Positions 44,941 to 56,148 of a stretch of DNA of 64,000 nucleotides are shown in pieces. The notes beneath the pieces were generated by a model that was given only the letters and a program-made list of their open reading frames with translations, ran no database searches and had not been told where the DNA came from. This DNA is from Lumnitzera littorea (Eukaryota > Streptophyta > Magnoliopsida > Myrtales > Combretaceae). The stretch spans positions 16,391,235 through 16,455,234 of the forward strand of contig JAMXBB010000009.1 in assembly GCA_024138015.1 (NCBI GenBank). The letters are read 5' to 3'. How positions within the stretch are numbered: position 1 is the first letter of the stretch; each line of letters begins with the position of its first letter. The position numbers and the translations under genes were made by a program.

Positions 44941-47900
44941 ATGGTTTTGCTATGGAGTTTGATATGGAGTGTGCAGATGGCACAATTGTGCTTGCTTGCG
45001 TGGAGTACACAGGCCCAAATCACATTCTTTAGGTGAGATTTATTATAGAGGAAAGGCAAGATCCATTTTTTGATTAATTTGTTATTTACATTATTATTTA
45101 AGAATTGGTTTTGATGATGAATCATTACATGAAAGTTTGTAATTCAAATTCTACCAAAGATCCAACTTCACTAGAATTTGGAGTTCCATTGTGGAGGACG
45201 CATTTCATAATATTGGTTTTGGAATTGGATTGTTGGTTTTGTTTGTTTGTCAATGTGATTTAATATGGAGTTTTTGCTAAAAATTGACATTTGTGTGTTT
45301 GTAGGGGGGAAGATGAAGGGAGAAGAGAGCAATGGGTTGAAGTGATTTCGTTGGAGCCTAGAGCTTCAATTTATCACAATTTTTTGGTTAGTGCATTTTG
45401 TCTCTGTCTTTTATATCTATGATTGCCATTCATGTGGGCAATTGTTCCATTTTGTACTAAAGTCTTAAGTGCTAGAAGGGTTTAGTACTTTGTATCATTC
45501 TAATTTTACTCTGAAGCACTTTTTTATTTTGTTGGAACTTTGGTTTTCTGGCTAAATGCATGTTTTGCAATAGCTAGATGCAAGGGTGGAGCCAATACAT
45601 TCATTTTGATGGGTTACTTTTTCTTCTTGATAATAAGGAAAACTACAATGCACACTCTTCTTCTTTTTGCCTGTGGTTAAAGATGATCACTTTCGTTCCA
45701 AACCACATTATATCCTGTGTCATTCTTCTCCCTTTTCTCCTTAGTTTTGTTGGTTCTGTGATCTATTCTCGGTAGTTTTCTTCATTGCCCCCCAATTGAA
45801 TCCACCTTTGACCATATGCTACTTTCAATTTGCTGTAACTACAATGCATTGTTCAACTGTTCGTGGGAAGGTCTGGATTTCTAGACTTATAATCTGGTCA
45901 TGAATAAGAAAGCTACAAGAACTGTTATGGTAGAGAATTTAAAGAATAACATCCTTATGTATTGCTGAGTCTATTTTTTTTTCCCTCCTTTCTTTCTTTT
46001 GGTGTGTCAGTGTAAAACTGGCAAGTGGAAATTCTTTGCCATTTTATCATTTGCTGCGGCCATTGAAGGAAAATTAGCTTATGTGTAAGCTAGGGACCTA
46101 AGGATACAGGGTACTAAGAAATTGTGGTATGCGGTTAAATCAGTGGTTGACCAAATGCGTGATAACATTCTTTGACACTTTCACGTTTGATCTTACTCTG
46201 AAAGGAAGGATCATATATCATATATGTTACTTGCAGTTAACCCTGTGTATATGTCTAATACATTTTGTATTATCCTCATGTTGGCTGTTTGACTTGATCT
46301 AGTATGATCTAGCATTTGATTTTATCTTTGTCTGAGCAGTCTAAGGAGGAATGTGAATACTTGATTGAAATCACGAAGCTTCATATGCAGAAGTCGACTG
46401 TTATCGATTTATCAACTGGTGAAGTGAAACTAGATAGATTGTATGCCCCACGTACTCAATCTTAGGATTGCAAATCACATCTCTGTTTCTTTCATTCAAG
46501 TTGCTTGGGTTCATATGTGTTTGTCCTTTTGGAATTCAGCATGCGTACAGGCTCAGTTACTTCCCTGGCAAGAGGACAGGATAAAGTAATCAGGGATATT
46601 GAGAAAAGGATTGCTGACTTTACCTTAATACCAGTAGGTAAGAGATTTATCATTAAAGTTTCTCAAATATCACTTTCTTGTTGCTCCAGTCTGACTTAAC
46701 TGACCTAGCCTCATTTAGTATTCTTGTTATCCTGTTTTTTTTAAGTAACTTTTTCTCCCAACCATTCTTCTTTTGCTTCTATAATCGAGATTTTGAGAGT
46801 AGTCCTCATCCCAGTGATCTCCTGATTACTCATAGATTTCTCTGATACACCTGGCCAACAAATTCAGCATAATATTTTTCCCATTCCTTTAGAGTACTCT
46901 GGCATCCATCTGTGGCTGCCTGCTGACTGCATGCTTCTGCATCTAACATGAATTCTTCCCATTTCCAAGAGCTAACCCGTTTTCATCTCTTGTTAGTCTA
47001 TAAAGTCATAAAGGAACAATGTGGACCTTTCTGGCTCTTAGTTTTGACATTGTAGTATTTGAATCAATTTAAAACCAGGTATATGGATAACAAAGATATG
47101 AAAAAATAAAAATAAATAAATAAATAAGGAGATAAATGTGCATGACACATACATAATGGATTGGATATAGATACAAATTAGACATGGGAAAGATATAGAT
47201 AAAAAAGAGTTGAAATAAACAGGCACTATCTCAATAGAATTATTATCAGCCTCCATGTTTAGTTCTATTGATTTGTAGTCACCTTGATTTTCTACATGCA
47301 CTAAAGCTTTCATTGCTTATACAGAGCATGGGGAAGAATTTCAAGTTCTCCATTATGAAGTAGGTCAAAAGTATGTGCCCCATTATGACTACTTTTTGGA
47401 TAAATACAACACCAGGAATGGTGGACAGCGGATGGCTACACTACTCATGTATTTGTAAGTAGATTACTTCTTGCACATGCTTTATTGAGAAAAATGTTTG
47501 TCCAATGTTGTATTTATTCTCTTGCATCTCCTCTGTGTTGCAATACAGATCAGATGTTGAGGAGGGAGGTGAGACAGTTTTCCCTGATGCAAAAGGCAAT
47601 TACAGTGCCATGCCTTGGCATAATGAGCTATCTTATTGTGAGGAAAAGGCTCTTTCTGTTAAACCAAAAATGGGGGATGCATTATTGTTCTGGAGCATGA
47701 AGCCTGATGGCACTCCTGATGAGAGCAGTTTGCACTGTTAGTTTGCATCTTCTTATTGTTAGCCACTAGCTGTAGAATCATATTAGATCTAACTAAACTG
47801 TTAGATCACCCAGCATACTTAATTCACCTATATTGAATCAAGTGGTCCACTTAATGGACCTCAACCAAATTCTAGCCTATAATACATGAGGGGCAGTTCT

Positions 47901-48150
47901 TGGCCGATTTTTATATCAGCTGGTGTGATTATCAATTATTTCATACATTCATGGTATCTTTCTATTGTAATGTGCATGCAAGAATTAGTTCATCATCCAT
48001 TTGGTTATATTGCATGCTTGTTTTAACCACCTCTTAGTGGGGCTTATCAAGCTTGAAGTGTTACTTTGCCTTTTAGGTAGTTGCCCAGTAAGAAAAGGGA
48101 ACAAATGGATCTATGTCAAGTGGATGCATGAACATGAGTACAAAGTTTGA
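44941..48150 (+). CDS. Prolyl 4-hydroxylase copy 2, exons 2-7 intact, novel candidate exon 1
   Basis: Same enzyme family as the gene at 1985-5726. Conserved exons: 45305-45386, 46340-46440, 46540-46637, 47325-47454, 47549-47736, 48077-48150, all with GT/AG borders and compatible phases, ending in TGA. Exon 3 is 3 bases longer than in copy 1. Catalytic residues are kept: His-Tyr-Asp in YVPHYDYF, the later His in ESSLH and Lys in KGNKW. Changes include WEPRA to LEPRA and HGGCP to HCSCP. The original signal-anchor exon is absent. An ATG at 44941 opens 30 hydrophobic codons (MVLLWSLIWSV...) ending in a consensus donor AG/GTGAGA at 45032 with exactly the phase-2 end exon 2 needs, giving a predicted 254-residue protein. 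Exons 2-7 are certain by homology; exon 1 is a hypothesis, and without it this would be a 5'-truncated pseudogene. Confidence 0.7.
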
Positions 48151-49393
48151 ATCATTCTTCATAAGGTATGCTTCTCACGAGATATCCCTTTTGCAAGGAA
48201 ACTCTACAATTCTTGTTCGTTAATTCTTACTCGATAATGCCAATTCATCTAGGTTGTGGTGAAACTCATTGATTGCCAAATGTGTTGTATCATATAATGG
48301 TCTTAATGGAGCCATGTCTCTTGTGGAGTACTTGTACTGTTATATGTGGCTCAAGAGCGTCATAGCATAATCTTGATTTGCCACAGTACTATTAACTCAA
48401 GATTACAGAAGCTGTTACACCCCTGCTAAGGTTGTTCTAAATGTTGCATTTGAAAGATATACTTGTATGACAACAGCATTAACTTGTTCGTTATGCACTC
48501 CTTTTATAGGTTTTTCATTATTTATCTCAAGATGCTTTCACTTTTTCTATGGCTACATTTTCTTGATAATCAGATTGCTTGGAAATTTGCATGCTTCGGG
48601 GGGAAAGGATTAAGTGGGATGTATCAGTATCTTAGTGATGTTAGGACGGATCCTACTTATCCAAGGCGTTAAAGTGCTTGATTCATCTACTCTTCTTTCT
48701 GCAATGGGAAAAAATGAAAATAGTTTAAACACATCATCATTCAATGTCTCTTGGTCCGCTATAAGCCAACCACTTAAGCAATAGGTCCAATATGAGTAGG
48801 GGGCTTAACAATGCGTCATAATTAGAAAAGGGAGCACTAGCACTGTGGAAATACACACAACTCAATGGGACGAAATGGCATTAAATTCTTTTCCGACAGC
48901 TCCAGACTACCTGGGGTGGTAGTGGAACTGCATTAAGATGTAGTCATGAAATCCCCAAGCAAAGACGTCTTGTCTGTCGGTAGAACAAGTTTCCACCGGG
49001 AAGCAGTTTTACATCAAGTCTGTATGATTTGCCAAACAACCATCCAAGTAAGGATCGTTGTTTGAAGCAACTCGTATTTCAATCTATTCGATGACTCTAA
49101 TCACGTTTCATGTTTCTGCCACTAGATGTTCTGAATGATTTTTGTATTAGGATCAATTATCAGAGAGAGGCTTTGAGCCAAGCTTCGCGTCTGATTTGCT
49201 GTTCTTTGAATTCGACTAGGATATTAACGAATTCATAAATAGATAAGTAGAACTTATATTATTGAACCAAAACAATTGGACAACCATTACATCATTTTAA
49301 GTAAAATAAGAATTGATAAACATTGTATGAACATTAGACTAGCGTGTTCACTTATTTTACCTTTTATCGTCTTTAGTAAAACTTTCTGTTAAA
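48151..49393 (+). other. P4H copy 2 3' UTR and duplicated downstream flank with a ~0.5-kb insert
   Basis: A UTR intron at 48166-48252 matches that of copy 1. Similarity to copy 1 runs to about 48700 (GATCCTACTTATCCAAGG block) and resumes at about 49310-49393 (matching 6440-6520). Between them, 48710-49240 has no counterpart in copy 1 and is less AT-rich than its flanks; I do not recognise it and it has no long open frame. Confidence 0.55.
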
Positions 49394-49616
49394 AAGTAAA
49401 TTAATAAATTTGAAGAGAAAATAGCATTAATAAATTAAAAGAATATAAATTTTATAAGTATAGTTTTAAAGCCAATCAAGGTTTTTTAACTGCTTCTGTT
49501 GTCTTATAATACATCTATGATGTAGAGCTTTTCTGATACGACTAGAATTGCTGGTATAATAAATTGAAAACAATTAGATTTTTATTTAAAAAGAAAAAAG
49601 AAAATGGAATTATGTA

Positions 49617-50572
49617 AGTACCTACTGGAAAAGGAAAATAATAATATAAAATTTTAAAAATAAAGTTTTTGGGAAAATAATATAAAAAACACCACACTTA
49701 AAAGTCGCTTTTGTGTAAGGCAATTGTAACCATCAATGCTAAAATCAACCGCCTCTAGCAATGTGCATCAAATTAGAGCATTCTGGCCACGACATGAGTG
49801 ATTTATTGCAAATAGTCATGTTGGCTCTGGAAAGTAATATGCATAGCATTTGGAACATGTTGGCTCGGGAAAGTAACATGCATAGTCACAAGAAAGTAAC
49901 TTGCTGGCATTGGTGACTAGAAAAGCTACCTTGGGAACATGTATAGCATAGGGATTAGAAAAGTAATATAGCTCAGGAATTAGGAAAATGACGTAGGTAA
50001 TCCTACGGCCTGATTTGATGTATAGTGCTAAAATTGTCTCATATTTCAATTTAAAATTATTTTTTAAAAGGGTGATTTTAAGTTTACCCTTAGTGGAATT
50101 ATTTTTCCAAAAACCTTATTTTGCAAATGGTGATATTAAATTAAAATAAATCACCGCTTTAAAAGCTTTAACCATCAACATTAGAGGTGATTTTAGCACT
50201 ATAAGGTGACTATTTACGTCACTTTCCGAATTCTTGCACTAATCCCTATGCTATGCATGTTCTCAAGCCAGCTTTCCAAATCATCTATGCCAGCATGTTA
50301 ATTTTCTTGAGGCTATGCATGTTCCTTACGCTATGCATGTTACTTTCCCAAGCCAATATGATTATTTGCACTAAATAACCTATGTTGTAGCTTGATTGAT
50401 GTATAGAAGCAATTTTAGCATTGATGGTTGAAATCACCGTTTAGTTGAATTGAAAATCACATTTTGCAAAGGAGATTTAAGTACTGGTATTTTTGAAATT
50501 ATTTTTCCAAAAATTTCATTTTTGAATTTTTTTTTATATTTTATATTATTATTTTCCTTTTCCCAGTACCTA
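49617..50572. mobile_element. Long foldback (hairpin) MITE-like element
   Basis: An element at 49625-50564 (940 bases) is flanked by identical AGTACCTA at 49617-49624 and 50565-50572 (8-base target duplication). The left end (GGAAAAGGAAAATAATAATA then TAAAAT) is matched by the reverse complement of the right end. The inverted similarity is not limited to the termini: AACCATCAATGCTAAAAT, GGGAAAGTAACATGCATAG and GAACATG...CATAGCATAGGGATTAG blocks of the left half recur inverted in the right half. The whole transcript would fold into a hairpin with arms of about 400 bases and a short loop near 50050-50190. Non-coding; the 77-codon open frame at 49816-50049 is repeat-derived. An 8-9-base duplication suggests hAT or Mutator mobilisation. 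Confidence 0.82.
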
Positions 50573-53036
50573 AAGTTTTGCTATAACTTTTTGCATATTC
50601 CATTCTTTTGAGGAATTTGTTGATCATAAAATAAATGAAGAATATTTAATGTTAAATTTTTGCGGAAGCATTTATGAGTAAGGGAGAATCGAATTGTAAT
50701 TACTTGAAAATGGAATAGGAGTATAATAAGCAATGAATTCATATTATATCATTTTGTTAGGGATAATTGAATTATTATTACCTTGTTTACTTCGTATAAG
50801 AGACTATGGAATAAGAGATGAATAAAAAATTGAATACAAAAATGCCCTCACTTAGAGGATAATAAAATATAATACAAATTGTAAAAAAAGAAAAGTCCAC
50901 CAGGAAACATGTCTTTTCTCACTTAAAGGATAATAAAATATAATACAAATTGGAACAAACAGGATGATTGCAAAAAGGAATTTGGATTCTTTGGACTTGC
51001 CTTGGAATCCAAATGTAAGCTGTGCTTTCAGAGAGAATATGTACTGCAGATGAGGAATGGGAATTGAACACTGTAATACGGGTCTTGATATGTAATAAGC
51101 ATGGAATGGGCATTACATTACGCCCAACTGAACAGAGTTTTAATGTTCTTAACTTAGCATTCATCATGGGGTAGCGTTTGCTATTATATATATAAAAAAG
51201 AAAGGTTCTTGAAGGCATTTTGATAGGGAAGAAATGTTAGGTAATCAATTTTTTTTTATGATAAGTATTGACAAGGCTCTTTAGATATAGACCTTTCGAG
51301 AATATCCAGATCTAACATACTTCATTACTTAGAGCTTGTTGCCCTAGGCCTCACTTGACATAGCCTAAGAAGCCCTTTAACAGTTAAAAGTCATAAGATA
51401 AAGATAAGAGACCAAATTAACACCCACTTCTGATAAATGTGGGATGCATCGGACAACATAAGTTTACTTTTTTACATTTATGAGAGAAGATTTCTCTTAT
51501 CAACTGTTTTCTAATCGTCGCTTTTATGTTACTAGAAATATTAGTCTACCACCTAATGGTAAAAAGTTATCTACACTCTGCGCACTAAATCTTGCCTATA
51601 ACTCCCAAGCATCCTTTACTCTTAAAAACACACTATTGACTTAAGTATTGAGGTGGCTATATCGTACAATATTCCAGCATTTCCTCACGTCGTTTTATTC
51701 TACAGACTTATCACACACAAAGTCTAATCAATATCAGTAAATACCCTAAGAGGACAATAAAAGTAAAGGAGAAATAGGAAAAGTACAATAACAATGTACA
51801 ATATTTCATAAATATGAAGAAATACTAACTTATCGGCAATAATAAACTATTTTTGTAAATATCAGGAATATGATATGAGTGTCTTTGAATATATGGAAAA
51901 TAAAAATCTAGTACGAGTATCCTCGAATACATGTTTGTAAAGCATCAATAGATTCAAAAGATTAGATGTTCTGTTGTCGGCAAAAAGAGGTATAATGTTA
52001 AGTCTTGTTAGTGATAACAAATTGTATTATGGTTGACTAATAGATTTATTGGGTTTATAAATAAAGTTTTTGAAAGTAGAATTTGATTTGAGAGCATGTA
52101 GAAGCTAATATAAAATGATGACTGAAAAGTAAGACTGTAGAAGCAAGAGTGGAAGCTATTTTGGAAATATAGACGTTTCTAAATATGATATAGAAGATGA
52201 TCTGGTTTTTCGAATTGTCAATGCATTGGAGATGCTTTCTTAATACATGTTACTTCAAATTTATTACAAGACCTAACTCCATCAATTAGATGTATCTAGA
52301 TAATAAAGTTATAAATCTAACTAAGTATTACAAAATAAAATCATTAACGATAGATCGAAAGTCCAGAAGTCAAATTCTAAGGAGATTCACCAGCACTTAA
52401 CTCGAATGTTTGATATAAGACATGATTATGAAAAATATCACAATTCAAATTCTTGATGAGACTTTGGGGTAAAAAAATCAGGATAAGACCATCCAAGAAA
52501 GATGTATGGAAGATTTTGTGCAGACGAAGGAAAGTTTGATTTACGAGTAGAGTTTTAGGCAATTTGTATTACAAGTCATACTAGTATCTATGTTTGAACA
52601 AATACATGTTTTTTCTATTATTATTTTTCTAATACATCATATTATAATTTTGGAAGAGGTGGAAATGGAATTTAATAGAAAGACTATTGTTTATACTATT
52701 AGACTATAACAATCTTAACAAATAAATACGTGATTAAAAATCTCAACTTATAATATGATTTATTTATTAATCATGTTGAAAACTACAAAACAATTATGCA
52801 TAATTTTTCTTTTTTAAAATAATCATATAGAACTTAAGGTTTGAATTATGCTCGGATTATTCAATTGTTATATTTTCATTGGACTTATTCATACATCTAA
52901 CCTATAAATAAAAAATATATCTTTATAATTATTAGTGTACTTTTCAATGTAATTTATAGTATATGTATTAAGCAATTGAAATGGATACTTGAAACATTGT
53001 TAAAAGAAAAAAAAATCGTTGTTTTCAAATAAAAAC
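50573..53036. other. AT-rich intergenic tract with a short direct repeat
   Basis: A 35-base sequence (CTCACTTAGAGGATAATAAA then ATATAATACAAATTG) at 50847-50881 is repeated with one change at 50918-50952, period 71. The rest has no recognisable gene or transposon domain; short open frames (50919-51218, 52377-52562) lack domains. Confidence 0.45.
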
Positions 53037-56000
53037 TGTCATGCTCCTGATAGGTAGAGTCACAATAGTCTCATTATGTCAACTATTTTATGATAAGAGC
53101 TGGTTTCACAACTATTATCGTAAACTTTGTCTACACAATGCGTACTCGACTTAATCATTTTAAAGCATCCAGCTCAATACTTGTTAGCTATAAAACTTGT
53201 AGCCTAATTTTTCAAAATGTTCTCTATCAAAGACTTACAGAATAAGACTTTTGATTTATAATTGTAATTGCAAGTAATAGACCCACGTAAAAAAGCTGTA
53301 TTTTTAAGAGTCTTTTAAGATCATAGATTCAAGTTAAATACATTACAAATCAAGGTTAAACCTACAAGTCGCCAAGGAAGACTCAATTATCTCTTTTCGA
53401 AAAGTTACAACAAATTGACAACAAAAAACATAAGTCCAACTATTTTTTCTTGATCCTCACATCCAAGTCTCACTCATTTTTAATTAGAGAAGACTTACAA
53501 AAGAATTTATACGAGAATGAGCGACAACTTGCGTAATAAGTGGAATAAAGATAGAAGTATGCATTCAATACAATACAATACAATACAATATAATCAAGGT
53601 TTTTAATCAAGTTAGTTAGATACAACGCATGTACAAGCAGATGCCATCATATGACATTATTTAGTTTTTTGTGAAATTAAAGAAATTACACCCGCTTTAA
53701 TTTGGATTGAGAAGTTTGACATCACGTACTTACAAATCAAAGCCAAATCAATGCTTATGCAATGGAGAACATCCTTTGCATTGAATTACTTTCGAACCAT
53801 TGTCCCTAACTTTGCTGTGATCTTCCTTACCATCACTTAGTTCAACTAAGGATTATTTCAGTTATCCTCGTTAAAAGGTTTGTATATAGCTTGATAATTC
53901 TAACCATTTTATCTAGTGGGTTTCGATGCATGTTCAGTTAAAAGTTAGATTGAGTTTAAGTTAATTCTTTTTTGAGGTAGTTAACCAATTTTAATCAATT
54001 CAAACTAAAATAGTATATACAAAACAATCACAATGCGGAGCTTACTTCCTACAATAGTAAGGTAACATTTAAGTATATGCACGACATACACACAAACAAC
54101 TAAGTTACATCTATATGCCAAAAACATAACAATGCCCCTAAGTATTTTAAAATAATACTCCAAAATACCTTGAAGCATTGATTCCACTTAGCTTAGTGTT
54201 GCTGCTTGTTATCTTTGCGCATCGCTTTGGCCTTCTTCAATTATTCCTAAATATTTAATATAACCTCTTCAGTTTCCATCCAATATATAGAATAAGAATT
54301 TATTTTGACATTTAGGTATGTTGTTCATTTAAGTTAAGTTTCCTAAGCAATTTATCAAGTATTAATTAAGTAATGTAAATTTTGACCAAGGTTCTAACAT
54401 GGTATTTTAGCGTAGGTTTTTTACTAAGAAGTTTTTTAGTTGAGTTTTAATTTTGGTAAGTCCTTAGGGTTTATATGTATGCCACTTTCTAACCTACTCT
54501 TTGACTCCAAATGTGATATAATATTTAGTACCAATTTATCGTTTGATCAAGCTTCTGACTACTTTTATTATAGTTATATATCAAGCTTCTTCCATTGGAC
54601 TATGCTTTTTAACCGAGTTTCCAACTCTACTCCCACTTCTATATTTCATTAATCCACTTATAAATCCGACTGCCCTTGAATTTAAAAATTATGCTAAACC
54701 TATTTTTACAACATCAAAACATCTCAACATTAGTCATCTATTCCACTCTTCTCCAAACTTTATATATTTTAAGAAAAAAACTTAGAATTAAGTTTATAAA
54801 CTACAAAGTTTCAACTTAAACTTTATTTTTAGTAGAAAATCGTCAACTTAAGACTTGGAATTACTCACTTTTAGTTGTTTTACACTAGTGAAAATAGATT
54901 ATAATATAGTTTTACACAATCAAGTAAGCTCCCTTTATGAAAATTTACCACTAGCACACTGCTTTAAGTGAGACAAAAATTTTCCTAAAATCCAACTTCG
55001 AGATTTCAAAAATCTAATCACATAATATGAAAATATCATCTCTTAAGAGTTTATGTATAAAAATCTAGACCAAAACTACAACATTTGAACTTGTGAAAAT
55101 GTGATACAAAACTAATTGATGGGGCTTTTTTTTAAGGACCCTATACTAGTACTTAAAATTTTAAAAAATTGGTTTGATATTTGAATTCTAATGTAAAAGT
55201 ACTTAAAAAAGCCAAATTTCATAATTTTTTAAAATCACTTACTATTTTTAGTAAAAATTTTGATAAAATCGAAAAAGTCAAACATTTTCTAGAAATGCCT
55301 CTCTTGCCACGATCAAACGCTCCAAGTTTGTCTACACTCCATGGTGTAGTGTGCTTTTAGGAGGTGGTTTTTTTTTTTTTTTTCACTCCTAGGTGCTAAT
55401 TTTCCCCCGCAAACCCTTCAATACCTAAATTATACTATCTTGTTAAAAGTTTCTCCAAAAATTCATTTCTCACCTCAATTTCTCTCTTACGATTTTTCCT
55501 CGAAACTATAGGTAACTAAACTTCACAATGGATGTTAGCTTATGTTTTTATAACTAGGTTTGGGTTATTCTTTACCAACACATGTTATAAAAGTGATATT
55601 AGGTGTCAATATTTTGGGTTTTGATTTCACTCAATCCTCTAGTCTTGCCATGCCTTCCATAAATTTTCCATTAATGCCACACAGTTTTTTTTTTACTAAT
55701 ATCTTTTATTAAATTAGTATATTTTTACATATATCCAGGTATTTTAAATAGTTATAAGGATATATATATATTTATATAATAATTATATTCTATGTATATA
55801 CATGTTTTCTACATATTACTTTATGTCATTTAATAATTTTATTATGCATATAAATTATCTCTAAAGTTCCTTGATTATAAGCATGGATCCTGCACGTTTC
55901 TGATATTTATACAATAATATAGTAAAATTCACTATTTTGACTATATTTTTATTATTACATTTTCGAGATCCAAGCTTATGAGGTTTCCTCAACTAGTATT

Positions 56001-56148
56001 TTTAATCTATTCGCAAATTTTTACCTTAATCAAGTTACCTTCATGAATACTCTAAATTAGCCACTCGAAACCTAGTTGCAAAATTACGAAATTTATATTT
56101 CCTAAATTAGATATTGGATCTAGTCGTTAAAATTGCAGGGTACCACAA
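53037..56148 (-). mobile_element. Diverged relative of the solo long LTRs
   Basis: Its plus-strand start (TGTCATGCTCCTGATAGG, then GAGTCACAATAGTC) and body align in order with 31850-34775: for example 53630-53860 matches 32385-32640 through GCAATGGAGAACATC, TTTCGAACCATTG and CACTTAGTTCAACTAAGGAT. Length is about 3.1 kb, as in the other two. The right end is unclear (near GCAGGGTACCA, 56145) and the flanking bases do not form a convincing duplication. (CAATA)5 sits at 53566-53590 and a poly-T run at about 55368-55383. No protein. Confidence 0.55.

Noticed and set aside
48463..48672. 69-codon open frame after P4H copy 2 ending in DPTYPRR
   Set aside because: The homologous stretch in copy 1 (about 6130-6320) does not keep the frame, so it is conserved UTR/flank, not coding.
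49816..50049. 77-codon open frame with repeated YFPEPT words
   Set aside because: The repeated words come from the nucleotide repeats of the foldback element arms.
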